Of a stretch of 64,000 nt of DNA, positions 33,421 to 45,379 are shown piece after piece. The stretch's first letter is position 1. Each line of letters starts with the position of its first letter. The notes beneath the pieces were generated by a model, which was not told where the DNA came from, did not search any database, and saw nothing but the letters and a program-made list of their open reading frames with translations. The stretch is from Datisca glomerata (lineage: Eukaryota > Streptophyta > Magnoliopsida > Cucurbitales > Datiscaceae), in NCBI GenBank assembly GCA_003255025.1, contig QANY01005768.1, positions 880,805 to 944,804 on the forward strand. The letters run 5' to 3'. The translations under genes were made by a program, and so were the position numbers.

Positions 33421-35500
33421 TATTTTAGTGCAGCATTAATCATGATGAAAAGAATTCATCAAAAGATGTGGAAGCATCAAAATCATCCAAAAAAGTCACT
33501 AAGGATCATCATTCGGTAAGCGACGGCTGCGTATAAACGAAGATCAACAAAATGAGGTCAGTAGGAGACCATAATTTGTTGATTATTAACATATTTCTTG
33601 AGAACGATGGTTAATGAATATTATATTTTTTTAGGGACTACAATTGATGTTCCAAACGAGAATTGGAACAAGAAACAGAAGTTGAACCTGTTTTCAAAAC
33701 CAACAATCATGGACCATATCAACCTGTCTCTGACCGAGAAGCAAAGAGGTACATTTCGAACATGTTGTTTTGGTCACTTTCTTGATCTGAAAATTAACAA
33801 ATTTCCAGCACAACTATTGTTACACATAGCTAGGAAGCAGTGTCACCGCGATAGGACATATGCTGTGTACTTTGATTTCAATGGAAAAGTTGCAAGATTT
33901 ACAATGAGGGATTTTGATGCTTTCACTGGTTTACAGTGCACATCATCGATGCACGTGGATAGGGAAAAAAAGGGGAAGGGAGGTAGAAGGAAAAATACTT
34001 TAAGAATAATAAAATGATGTCTAGGAAGATGTTTAGTTTTGCTTTTGACACTTAACAATTTCAAAAAATGATGAGGATAACATGATTGTGAAGCTGGCAA
34101 AATTATACTGTTTGAAAAATCTATCGATCCCAAAACATTAACATATATTGGTTGACCCCTTTCATTTACTGCTGCTTGATAATGATGAGATGTTTGATTT
34201 ATATCCTTGAGAGAAATTATCTTTTGATATAACGATAGCAAGTATGCAAAAAATTGGAGAATTTCCAGAAAGTTCTGCTCATGCGTTTTACAGTTTCTCA
34301 CATGCAATAATCGTCTGGGCACTTAAGACTATATCTTTATTGACAACGCCCCTGATGGTATTTACAAAAAAGTGGGAGACTTTAAGCCAATGATCAATAA
34401 CTAAACAGTTATCAATCAACCAGATAAACGAGATTTGAGTGACATGGTTTTTGAAAACAGTAATGTAAGTATTATATAGTTAATATATATACTTCTTTAT
34501 TTCTTATTAACTATTCATTTTTTATTTTCTAATTGAAGGTTGCGATCAATAAGTTTAAAGCTACCGTTTATGAGTTAAAGTCAATAGACTTTTAGCTGAA
34601 ACCTATTCAATCAAAGGGCGTTGTTGATACACAACCAGAGAAGGGTGAGGCTCAACGCGATGATGATGCGTTTGAAAAGATTTTGAACCGTTAAAAGAAT
34701 AAAAACACCATCGTCATCGTCGATTGAGTCTAGGTTGGACAAGATAGAGGAGAGATTTTTCTTGGAGATTGGAAAGATAAACTCGAAGTTGGACGAGTTA
34801 TTGAGCATTTCGAAAGTTGAGGTAATAATAAACTATTGACATTGATTAAAAATTTTATAAGGTATTTTGAATATATATACTTCTATAATTTATTTACTTT
34901 TATTAATTTGATTTTACTATCATTTAAGGAAGGTATTGGCTAAGAACGTGGATGTGCAACAAAAGGACCCACAAGAAGGAAAAAATCCACAGAAAGGAAC
35001 TGGAGACGAAGGTGATTTATCGAATCTGAGTTTGGACGATTTGGAGCTAATCTATTGATAGCTTATTGATATAATTATTGAATATCATATTGATTAGTAT
35101 AAACATATTTCACTATCATTTTATTGTCTACGCTACTGAATTGTTTTAAACACAGGTTGAAACTATTGTTCAACGAATTGTTGAGGATATTTTTCTGCCA
35201 ACCGTTCAACCAAAAATTTCATCTGTTGTTCAGCCTACTATTAAGACACGTGTCCCACCTATTAAGATATCAACCACCAATCAATCACCAGAAAAAATGG
35301 TTCAATTGACTAGGCAATGCGAGGGGATGGGTGTTGATGTAGCTAAATTGGTTGGAAAGCGATAAAAGAAGAAGAAAGAAGAACCAAGTATGGTAATTAT
35401 TCCGCATCCAGTAGCTTTCACACTTCCTAATTTTCACATACTCACACAAACACAAGAAGTGGATGAGTAGCCATTTGGACACTTAGCTATTAATATTGGT
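33421..35500 (+). pseudogene. DUF1985-type protein of MULE origin, decayed
   Basis: The clearest exon (about 33631-34000) contains DHINLSLTEKQRGTFRTCCF, GHFLDLKINKFPAQLLLHIA and DFNGKVARFTMRDFDAFTGL, the hallmark order of DUF1985. A further conserved block lies at about 34180-34330 (LSFDITIASMQKIGEF, HAFYSFSHAIIVWALKTI). Downstream pieces look like a coiled coil (LDKIEERFFLEIGKINSKL near 34735-34800). A Pro/Ser/Lys-rich tail follows (35155-35470; EKMVQLTRQCEGMGVDVAKL). No Ulp1 catalytic domain was found, although DUF1985 and Ulp1 are often joined in plant MULE genes. The gene converges on the mudrA-like pseudogene at 36179-38300. Stops and frame changes make it non-functional. Confidence 0.7.
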
Positions 35501-36178
35501 TGAAAGAAAGAACTTTTTTTGTAAGACTGCAATGTGTGTTGGATTTGTTTCTTTGATGGTCTCTATATGTGGTAGTGATTAGATAACGAACAATTATGTG
35601 AATCTGTTCTTTGAACATGGTAGTTTTTTGGGAGTGAATATTTTGATCAATAGATAATGGATTAATATCTTTTTAAATATTTTATTGACTATATTGACAA
35701 ATGTTTCTTAACGAATATACTTGCCTTATTTTTTTAAGTGTAACGTGATAAATGGTGTACATATATATACAGATTGTAACCATGTTTATTTATATACACA
35801 TTGTAATTTAGGGTAATTAATGTAAACTTATCCAGTGTATATTGTCCTCAAATAAATACACATTGTGCAAAATGTTATTGTCACATTAGGTATATCAATG
35901 ACGTGATTGTTTTGGCGATGTTATTTTAGTTAAAACAATCCTAAAATAGATTCATCAAGTAATTTGAGACAATTAGTCTATATATATGTATAGCTATTGC
36001 GTGATCAATAATATTATCAATAAATGATTATACTTGATTGATTGAAATTAAAAAAAACCATTTATACATTAACAAGTTCAACAACGAAAAAAAGAACATA
36101 ATTAGCAATAATAACAGTCATTCAACATGAAATATAAAAGCTCAAAATCTAATTTCCTCCTTTTGTTTCTTTGACTAA
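35501..36178. other. Intergenic AT-rich DNA between convergent MULE genes
   Basis: No coding signal. It would hold the 3' ends of both flanking genes. Confidence 0.5.
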
Positions 36179-38300
36179 TTACTTGTCGAAGCGACAGGGT
36201 TCTTGCATCTCTTTGACTAATCCCTTGTTAACTTCACCTATCGATGGTATCCTCTTCTTCTTAGGTCTACCGGTTGAACGTTTGTTTTTATGTGGAAGTA
36301 TATGATGCATTTGAATGTCTTCAGGAATATTCCATTGATTATTGTTTCTGAGAGGATGCACCAAACTCTCATATGTTGCATCCAGCTCGGTCTTTAAATA
36401 ATATGGAGATATGTACAAGTACATATTTATGTGCCTTTTAGCCATTGCAACTAGAGCGTGTGCGCATGGTATTGTATCTATATCCCATATTTGACACGTG
36501 CATGATTTATTTGGTAGCTGTACAATACATATTAGATCACCGTCAACCACTTGAAACTCATATGGTTTATTTATTTTTGCTAATTCATTAAAAATAATAA
36601 ATTAAAATTTAAACATGCTTACATTCATTGTCCGTGAACGTTGCATCTGCTTATGTAGACGATTTTCAGCCCATTGAGTTAATGTAGTGATTATGTAACT
36701 AGATGTTGCTCGACGCTCATAAAACTATCTTTGAGAAAGTTACCTTAGAAATTTTAAAAAAATGTAACAGGTAAACCATGAGCATCTTTCAATACATTAT
36801 TGAGGCTTTCTGATATATTTGTTGTCATGACATTATATCGATGACTAACAAAATGAGATCGAGTCCATTTCTCATACCCAACACCTTTAAGGTATGCGTG
36901 AATTGAAGGATAAATAGATTCTAGAGCACGCATATTGACTTCAAATGTTCAACCGTATATATTTTTGCACATCGATAAAAAATTAGGTTCACAGTTGAGT
37001 TTTTATATTTGAACTTGACATTATACAATAGATGTTGCATACAGAGACCGTGAACAGATTTCAGAAACCATTTTGACACTGCCTTTGGAATGCTATTGTG
37101 TTTATCAGATATAATTACTAGATTTTCTTTATCGCCAATTACTTCCTTCATTTTTTCATAAACCATCCCCAAGATGAATCATTTTCTGAATCTACCACAG
37201 CAAATGCCATTGGAAAATTTTGATTATTACTATCCAACAATGATGCAGTTAAAAGCGTATTGAGGTATTTATTATTCAAAAATGTATCATCAACTAAAAT
37301 CAAAGGTCTACAATGCTGCCAGCCTTTCAAAGCAGCCCTCAAACACGTGAAAAGGTATTTAAATGTGCCATTCTTATTGTTTTGAATAATTGTCACAGTA
37401 TCTACAAAAAAATAAAAGTGAATCAGGTATATTGAATGTGTAATCAATAAATGATATACTGAAGAAATTAAATACCTGGATGTTTTGTTTCAAAGCATAA
37501 CAATACGATGGCAGTCTTCCGTACGATTCTCCTGGAGTACCTTGAAGCAAATCCAATGCATTTTGTTTTGCTTTCCATGCTTTCTAGTAGCTAATAGTAA
37601 CCACATGCTTCAAACACATGTGATCAATGATATCTTTAGGTGCGGTCCGATCTCGTATGCCATTCCTATATTTACTTTTGATACATTGACCAACAATTTT
37701 TGATATTGCTTGACGATGATCACACTAAATAAATTCTACTGAATAATTGTGCTCCTTAACATATTCCTGAACCATCTAGAGCGGACCACCTCTGTATGTC
37801 GATGCCCAAAAAAATCACTTGCATTGGTCATTGACACATCGCGCATTCATTCTTTCTCGATTAGACCTTTCAACCCTAAACTCAAAATTTCATTTCAACG
37901 CAAGTATATGCAACACCTTTTTTAACTTACATTTATCTTTAAACAATGACTTCTTCTTAATGTCAAAACTATTAGGGACATTTTCAAAATCAACTAGAGC
38001 AATAAAAACTTCATCATCTTTAGTATGGTCACATTCTATTGAGTCTGATTGACTGTTCCCTCCAAGTATCAAAATCTGAAACTCATAAGATTGATCAATA
38101 ACGAAACTAGACTTGTCAACAATTAGTGGAAAGTTAGCTCCATTATCATTCATAATGAAGAAAGTGTACCATTCAACATCCTGATCCAATTTTATTGCCA
38201 AATTGGTAGATGAAGCATTCCCATCAACAGAACCTAGAACCGAAATAATTCCTTCAACTATCTCTATGAATTTCATATTGATATCAACCAAAAAAGGTTT
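36179..38300 (-). pseudogene. mudrA-like Mutator transposase, nearly complete
   Basis: Minus-strand order: a divergent N-terminal part (38291 to about 37960), then the MuDR DNA-binding region (CKLKKVLHILALK, WNFEFRVERSNRERM, CVNDQCKWFFWAS; about 37930-37780). A linker follows (ISKIVGQCIKSKYRNGIRDR, SYGRLPSYCYALKQ; about 37700-37500). An inferred intron separates it from the DDE domain: Asp in LILVDDTFLNNKY (about 37290), Asp in VIISDKHNSIPK (37104-37106) and Glu in TNISESLNNVLKDAH (36808-36810). A SWIM zinc finger, CTC-x9-CAH, lies at 36502-36458. The tail GRPKKKRIPS ends before 36179. All expected blocks are present, broken by a few stops and frameshifts, so this is a relatively young relic. 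Confidence 0.85.
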
Positions 38301-39742
38301 TGATCGAAAGTCAACATATGATTTTGATTCATCTCATCTCCCATCATACATTAAAATTGTGAGGATCCTTGATATTCCTGAAATCAATTTTATTTATGAA
38401 ATAATCAATAAAACAGTTAAAAATTACGTAGTTAATTTATAAAAATAAAAATATTATCGATTAATAATAGAATGACAAAAATATTGAATATTAATCTTCC
38501 ATAAAACTGAAAACAAACCCGAACACAGTAGTTGCATATTAAAAAACTCCAACAAAAAACTCAATCAAAACTATACAAATCCTTGGATACTGAAAACTGC
38601 CTAAATAACTTTTTGTCAACCACGTTTACTCAATGAAATGATATGTTGTTTGACTAAAATATTTTGAAAAATTATTGTTCGAGTTGCAAAGGACGAAGAT
38701 GTCAATGAATGTCGAAGAGAGATAAATTTGATATTGCATGAAGTGAGGAAGATGAAATTTGAATTAGGATGCAGGTCGACTAAACTAATACCAGAATTAG
38801 CTAAAATCAAGGAGATTTAGCTAAAACCGAACATTATCATTCGGTTATGGAAAATAATATTTTTCCATAACCGAAAATCAATTATTATATATATACATTT
38901 AAAAACAGAATCTTACTGGTTCTAACTAAATAAATAAATAATAAATAAATTATTAAATAATAAATGTGCAGCCACGTAAGATGTTATGTTATAACAAACT
39001 ATTGAGGATAAAGTTGTCAACGAAAAAGTAGGGTAAATGAACCAGTGACGTGGCATCCATAAAAATACTATTTATCCTAAAAAACGGGTCATATCTTAAT
39101 AACCGCTTCTAGACTCGTCTGTAGACTGCAATATCTTTTAGCACTTAGCATAAGATCCCTTGATGCAACAACAAGCACTAGTTTGACTTAAGGGTGGTGG
39201 TTTAGTCGCACTGGACGGTGAAATGGCTTTGTTACCTTAACCAATAATTTTTTTACGGATTTTCAATACAATTTTATTTCTAGGTTCTTCAAGTATATTG
39301 TTTATTTTTTCACATTGCAACGTATGGTAGGGTGAACGACCTAATTTAGCCCAATGATATGCAAATATAAAAAATGCCCTAGTTTACATGCATAAATTTT
39401 TATTTACGCGAGGCCTTCTTTTGGTATTGCTTTTGGATGCTTAAAAGTGACTTTATTATGATTTAGTCAACTTTACACATTTGTTAAATCTGATTTCAAA
39501 TAGATCATTTCATACTTTCTTCTTTTCTACAGTAGTTTTCAAAAGCAATTGACGAGTAGCTTTTAGAAACTGATTCAGACAAAGTTTTCTCTAGCTTTTT
39601 AAAATGAATTGATTTTAACTTTTATGACTGTATTTTTTTTCATTTTTTAGGACTTATACAAGTAATCTTTTAAATGATTTTTACTATTTATTTACTTCTT
39701 ATTATAACACAAAGATGTAAGTTGCTTAGAAAAGGTTCATAA
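38301..39742. other. AT-rich flank of the MULE, no gene seen
   Basis: I looked for a terminal inverted repeat pairing with 32.4-33.6 kb and did not see one. The perfect hairpin at 38840-38875 is listed separately. A GACGTGGCA word lies near 39048. Confidence 0.45.
38840..38875. repeat. Perfect 15-bp inverted repeat
   Basis: TTCGGTTATGGAAAA (38840-38854) and its complement (38861-38875) are separated by TAATAT. ACCGAA words just outside (38825-38831) could extend the structure. It may be the core of a small MITE or a terminator-like hairpin of the nearby MULE end. Confidence 0.9.
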
Positions 39743-40205
39743 CACTGCATAAAGAAAAAGCTACGATAACGGTCAAAAAATGCTATCATAGAGTATCGAT
39801 AGCGTTTCTGAAAACTCTATGTATATCGATGTTATTAAAAGTACGCAACCTATGATAGCGGTTTTTAAACGCTATAAAAACCCTACGATAACGTTTTTCA
39901 AACGCATCAAAAGCAAATAGTTTGAAAGTCATTTTGCTAAAGAAAATAGTTATCACAACTGAAAGTCATTTTATAATGTATCACAACTGAAAATTCTAAA
40001 AGAAAATAGTTACCTATCTTAAAAAAAATTGTTGAACAAATACTGTTAGAATCAATACCATAACATTGAGACCGTTCATCATGTAAGGAATAACATCACA
40101 GTTCACCACACAAAGCTGAATGATCATTCCTTATTAGGAAAGCAATATCATTATGAAGAATGAGCAAGCACCATATAAGAAACTACAGTCTTGAAGTTCT
40201 CACTT

Positions 40206-42775
40206 TTAGTTGGAAATAAGACCAAGTTAAATTAGAAGATACTCTCTGCATAAGACACAACACAAGCAACTAAATGCTATCACTTAGAAAATGAAAGGGT
40301 ACTCATGCTAATATCTAAATCAACTTATCTAGTGTGTGAACTTTAACTTTATTAACTATTCCAAAAAATAGTATCATTAAGTCAAACAAATTTCAAGATG
40401 AAGGATAGAAAACATATGCAAAAACATTCTGTTTTTGTCATCAACAAAGCATGAAAATACATATAGTTTTTGTCATCAACAAAGCATGAAAATACACATA
40501 ACTTGAATAAAAAAGAACGTACAACTCTATCTTAGAATTCAAGGAACTATTGACAAGAAACAATTCCAATACTTGAAATAAAAAATGAAAATTCAAGTGA
40601 TAATTACCAACATTATATAGGCTCGATAATTTAAAGGTAAAACTCCATTCACACTAAAAAATTTGTGCTAGGATAAAGACTTACATTCCAATAATTCGAT
40701 TATTTCATTTCACGAGTTTGAACAGGATGGGATTTGGACTTTGACTATAAACTTGTTCCTTGTTTGACGTTTAAGTACATTCCTCACTAGCTTCTAAACT
40801 GAACTTCCTTTCAACATTAAAAATATACATAAACAATGACTAAAAGCAGTAAAAAGATGATGAAATTAAGCATTGAGAGAATGATGTCTCACTCATTCGA
40901 TTACCCTATCATCCCATTGCTTAAAATCAAATGCTCCATGTCCATTAGTTGTTCCACCAGCAAATGCATACCCCATTACCAAGCACCATGTAAGAGCGTT
41001 AGACGCATAACATATTCAAAACACAGCTTTCTTTCACAAGAACGTCAATTATCATCACTAGAAAATTGATAACCATAAGATTTGAGAGATTAGTAAACTC
41101 TAAATTAGAAACCAAAGAACCATACTAACTCATTTATCGGAACAACACAAGAGCAAAGAAACCTTCCACCCAAACGTTGCCCTCCAAATTCTAATGTGAA
41201 GCCACTTTTGAAGAGATCCGAGACAAGCACTTACGAGATTTCAAGATAAAGCTTTTTGGAAGCAAAACTAATTATTGGATTGCATTCCTCTGAGATAATA
41301 CAGATAAATTACCTTACTAACTGTTATATTAACAACATTTCTAAGGACTTCAGCAATCCAAGCCAAGCTCCAATTACAATCAATGGCGGAAAATAAAAGT
41401 TCAATGTTCCTATAACTTCTAAAATCCGTATAGACATCCATAGAACCCCTCCTTCCCTCTCGTTTATGGGTTTCTGCTTGCTTCTATTTTATTACAGATC
41501 ATAACAAAATAAATTACATTTAAAAGCCAATCATAGGAAATTTAAAGCATATTTTTTATTCTTAACAAAAAAATCAAAGAACTTATACGTTGCAAACAGA
41601 AAATTAGTTGGAAATAGGACCAAGTTAAATAAGAAGAAACTCTCTACATAAGATACAACACAAGCAACTAAATGCTATCACTTAGAAAATGAAAGGGTAC
41701 TCATGCTAATATCTAGATCACCCTATCCAGTGTGTGAACTTTAACTTTATTAATCATTCCAAAAAATATTATCATTAAGTCAAACAAATTTCAAGATGAA
41801 GGATAGAAAACATATGCAAAAACATTCTGTTTTTGTCATCAACAAAGCATGAAAATACACATAATTTGAATAAAAAAAGAATGTACATCTCTATCTTAGA
41901 ATTCAAGGAACTATTGACAAGAAACAATTCCAGTACTTGAAATAAAAAATGAAAATTCAAGGGATAATTACCAACATTATATAGGTTCGATAATTTAAAG
42001 GTAAAATTCCATTCACACTAAAAAATTTGTGCTAGGATAAAGACTTACATCCCAATAATTCGATTATTTCATTTCACGAGTTTGAACAAGATGGGATTTG
42101 GACTTTGACTATAAACTTGTTCCTTGTTTGGCGTTTTGAGTACATTCCTCACTAGCTTCCAAACTGAATTTCCTTCAACATTAAAAATATACATAAACAA
42201 TGACTAAAAGCAATAAAAAGATGATGAAATCAAGCATTGAGAGAATGATGTCTCACTCATTCGATTACCCTATCATCTCATTGCTTAAAATCAAATGCTC
42301 TATGTCCATTAGTTGTTCCACCAGTAAATGCATACCCCATTACCTAGCGCCATGTAAGAGCGTTAGATGCATAACATATTCAAAACACAGCTTTCTTTCA
42401 CAAGAACGTCAATTATCATCACTAGAAAATTGATAACCACAAGATTTGAGAGATTAGTAAACCCTAAATTAGAAACCAAAGAACCATACTAACTCATTTA
42501 TCGGAACAACACAAGAGCAAAGAAACTTTCCACCCAAACGTGCCCTCCAAATTCTAATGTGAAGCCACTTTTGAATAGATCCGAGATAAGCACTTCCGAA
42601 ATTTCAGGATAAAGCTTTTTGACAGAAAATAAAAGTTCAATGCTTAGATTTATAACAGATCATAACAAAACAAATTACATTTAAAAGCCAATCATAGGAA
42701 ATTTAAAGCATATTTTTTATTCTTAACAAAAAAATCAAAGAACTTATACGTTGCAAACAGAAAATTAGGGATTAC
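40206..42775. repeat. Internal direct duplication of about 1.4 kb in the CACTA-type element
   Basis: Sequence from TTAGTTGGAAATAAGACC (about 40208) recurs from TTAGTTGGAAATAGGACC (about 41606), with the same order of landmarks. These include AATGCTATCACTTAGAAAATG, TTTTTGTCATCAACAAAGC, ACGAGTTTGAACA, an ATGACTAAAAGC frame (40836 and 42200) and CACCCAAACGT. The 41500-41605 junction segment (ACATTTAAAAGCCAATCATA) recurs at about 42677. Copy 1 has an extra 40-bp repeat of the GTCATCAACAAAGCATGAAA segment. The 77-codon frames in both copies encode nothing I recognise. Confidence 0.85.
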
Positions 42776-42779
42776 CCAA

Positions 42780-43560
42780 AAAGAAGATAAGCAGGGGCTG
42801 GGAGAAGTTTGCTGAGATAAATCTCTGATGCAGAGCTTAGAAAGATCTTCGAGGGAGAGCTAAAATAAATAGCCACGAGAGAGAGCCAGTAACGAGATAA
42901 AGCTAGACATAGCTGAGAAAGGGAGCTGTAAGAGAGAGCTTAGAGACAAAGAGCTACGAGAGAGAATATGCAACAGAGAGTTGAGGGAGTTGTAAAATAG
43001 ACATGCAAGATAGGTTCATAGAGAGCTTTACCTCGCAAAGAGATAGGTTGAGAGAGTCCTTCATTGCTATTAAAGCACCTCCAGATCACCTCCAAAGCAC
43101 TCAAAAGCAACCTGGAAATCCTCTTGAATAACATAAAAATCAGACAAAAATCACAAAAACATAAAAATCAGACAAACCTCAGAAGAACATAAAAACCATA
43201 CAAAAATCACAAAAATCAGACATGAATTTGATATTAAAACCCACCTCGTAAGAAAAAAACTCGCCTCTAGTTCTGAGATGTGAAGTCGAAGTGGGAGAGA
43301 GATGGGAAATAAAATTGCGACACAGAGTTGTGAAAGAGATCTAGGTGCGAGATAGAGCTACCAAACAAGAGAGATAGAGAGATGTGAGGGAAATCTGCGA
43401 GAGAGAGCTGCAATAAGCTGTATAGAGAGAGTCATGAAAGAGAGAGAGCTTCGCGAGAGAGAACGAAAAAGTGAGATCCCTAGGTTTTGTACTTTCATAG
43501 AGGATGAAGAGAGAGCTATGAGAGAGATTGAAGAGAGAGAGTTGTGAGACGATAGTCTAA
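42780..43560. repeat. GAGAGAGCT-rich region of the CACTA-type element
   Basis: GAGAGAGAGCT and GAGAGATAGAG words are scattered through the right part of the element, interrupted by a CATAAAAATCAGACAAA repeat at 43132-43230. No coding signal. Confidence 0.6.
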
Positions 43561-43673
43561 TTTTAAGCGGATTTTGGAAAATTTATCCCAGCGCTCAGAA
43601 TGACTTTCCATTGCATTTTGGCACAAAACACGGTCATCGTGTGCTATAAAAGGACATATTTATTGTAGTGTAA

Positions 43674-44035
43674 TAAATTAATTTTAGTATTTTAAATTTT
43701 CAAATTTGTTGGTAAATGACGTATATAATGTCTTAAGAAAATATAATTGGTTAAATCACGTTTGATGCATGTGAGTATTGCTTATTTCATAAATTTCAAT
43801 ATTACAAAAAAATTATTTAATAAAAATCCACAAACTCAAACTTCAGAAAAAAAGTATACAATTCAATTCACACAAAAGGAGTATTTATGAATATTGTTTA
43901 CATGTTTAACCAGATCATCCTTCGATATCGAACTGGAACTGGTACGGTATCGAGAATAATATAAACTTGGATCATCTCATAATGGATCGGGTAAAAATAT
44001 CTTTAACCAAACAAAAGATCCAAATTTAGAGCCAA
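43674..44035. other. 3' flank of the glutaredoxin-like gene
   Basis: AT-rich DNA between the CACTA-type element and the gene's stop codon. It should include the 3' untranslated region; I could not fix a polyadenylation signal. Confidence 0.5.
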
Positions 44036-45121
44036 TCAAAGACAAGCTGGGCAGTGAACCAAGCCATTCTCATTACACTTATCACACCTCTCCTTCTTAT
44101 CCCCAATCACTACCTTACAACTCCCTCCACATTCCAAACACGGCACAAACCTCCCTCCTCCACACCCTTCGCACGCTTGTCTTCCCACCCCTCTTTCCAC
44201 ACGTGCCCAATTCAGCATCTTCCTCAGTCGACCCGTCTCGTTCAGCTCCACCACCTCCTCCGCCCCTCCTATATACCTTCCCTTCACAAACATCCTCGGC
44301 ACATTCGCTCCCTCCCCCACCAATTCCTTCAACTCGTTCAAGAACTCGCCGTGTAAAGCCACGTCTCTCTCGTCGAACACCACTCGGTGTCCCTCCAGCA
44401 CCGTCCTCACTTTGTTGCAGTCCTCGTACGTTCGGCGTACTCCTCCCAACGTCGTCGTGTAGAGCACCACTGAGTCATCGCCGCCCGGCGGACATTTATC
44501 TGGGTAATCGCTTAGTGGGTCCCTCTTGCTTATTAAACTCTCATATTTCGATTCCTTCCCTTCTTTTTCTCTCTCTAACTTGTCTCTCAATATGAATATG
44601 TTCTCCTTCACGGACCTGTAAACTTCCGACTCTGTCCTCGGACCTGGGTTAATGAACTCGGGTTTCTTTAACTCGGTCTTCATTGACTCGGTTTTTCTCA
44701 ACTCGACGGGCTTGGAGGACGGCTTGACGTCGAGCTCATCCACCGTGTGGAAGCTAAGGCTCTTGCGAGACGCTTGGGGTTGTTTCTTGGGCGTTGGCGC
44801 TGGCGCTGGCGAAGGTTGTGATGGCGGCGGCGATTTAACAGACTTCAGGGCGGGGTTACTCTCGTGGAGGGCGGGCTTAAGGTCCTCTAGGGCTTTACTT
44901 ACTTCGTCCCAAGTGTGAGGAGCATCGGACTCGAATTTGTTAAGCTTCTCGAGGATAGGGGTCGGGACGTGCGTGGGTTTCTCTTGGTGCTCCGACGGCG
45001 TATCGTCGATCATAACCCATGGCTCTTGGATGGTATTGATGTCAAAGACGGCGAAGCCGGTGGGAGCAGGGCGGTAGACATCAACGGCTGCCTCAATTCG
45101 CTTGGAAGAGGCGCAACCCAT
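44036..45121 (-). CDS. Glutaredoxin-domain protein with myristoylation motif and C-terminal CxxC repeats
   Basis: An uninterrupted, single-exon frame of 361 residues with clearly higher GC than the surroundings. The start is set by MGCASSKR, an N-myristoylation/palmitoylation-type motif typical of this plant family, so membrane attachment is likely. Residues 21-110 are disordered and Pro/Ser-rich. Residues about 217-305 form a glutaredoxin fold (SVVLYTTTLGGVRRTYEDCN; FDERDVALHGEF; VPRMFVKGRYIGGAEEV). The usual CPYC/CCxx redox site is replaced by LGGV, as in related At5g39865/At3g28850-type proteins, so classical thiol-disulfide activity is not expected. The C-terminus has four CxxC pairs (CEGC 317-320, CLEC 328-331, CDKC 346-349, CPAC 357-360), like a DnaJ-type zinc module. 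It may bind metal. Substrate and pathway are unknown. This is the only intact gene seen here. Confidence 0.95.
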   Translation of the reverse strand: MGCASSKRIEAAVDVYRPAPTGFAVFDINTIQEPWVMIDDTPSEHQEKPTHVPTPILEKLNKFESDAPHTWDEVSKALEDLKPALHESNPALKSVKSPPPSQPSPAPAPTPKKQPQASRKSLSFHTVDELDVKPSSKPVELRKTESMKTELKKPEFINPGPRTESEVYRSVKENIFILRDKLEREKEGKESKYESLISKRDPLSDYPDKCPPGGDDSVVLYTTTLGGVRRTYEDCNKVRTVLEGHRVVFDERDVALHGEFLNELKELVGEGANVPRMFVKGRYIGGAEEVVELNETGRLRKMLNWARVERGVGRQACEGCGGGRFVPCLECGGSCKVVIGDKKERCDKCNENGLVHCPACL

Positions 45122-45366
45122 GATTTTTTGACCGTGGGATTGATGAAGCTAAGGGAAATTAAGGGATATACCTATAAGGATTTGGGATTTTAAGGAGGGA
45201 GGGAGTGATGTAGTGTGGTGAGTGGTAGGTGTTGTTTGGGGAAGCAAAATTTGTGTGGTTTGATTTGGGGTTTATCTAGTTTTGATTGGGAGTATGTGGG
45301 ATTTTGTTCTAAGCCTTGGGATTATTAGTGGTGTGAGGATGGTCAGGTGGACCTGTGGTTTTTTGC

Positions 45367-45372
45367 CACGTG
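45367..45372. promoter_or_regulatory. G-box (CACGTG) upstream of the glutaredoxin-like gene
   Basis: GCCACGTGGG contains the palindromic G-box/ABRE-type core, about 245 bp upstream of the start codon. bZIP and bHLH factors bind such sites. A function here is plausible from position only. Confidence 0.4.
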
Positions 45373-45379
45373 GGAATAC

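Larger units (their letters stand above)
39743..43670. mobile_element. CACTA-type (En/Spm) element, non-autonomous
   Basis: The left end reads CACTGCATAAAG and the right end TTTATTGTAGTG; read inward the latter is CACTACAATAAA, so the ends are imperfect inverted copies of a CACTA terminus. A 3-bp duplication, TAA, flanks both ends (39740-39742, 43671-43673), as expected for this superfamily. Subterminal words CTACGATAACGG, TATCGATAGCG and CTATGATAGCGG cluster at 39761-39900 in the way CACTA subterminal repeats do. No transposase similarity is present in the 3,928 bp. The interior is mostly a large tandem duplication and a GA-rich region. Confidence 0.7.

Noticed and set aside
38820..39130. 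Terminal inverted repeat of the mudrA element
   Set aside because: I compared it with 32.4-33.6 kb and saw no convincing complementary match; only a local hairpin remains.
44054..45193. Several plus-strand open frames opposite the glutaredoxin-like gene
   Set aside because: Shadows of the GC-rich minus-strand gene, without protein-like motifs.
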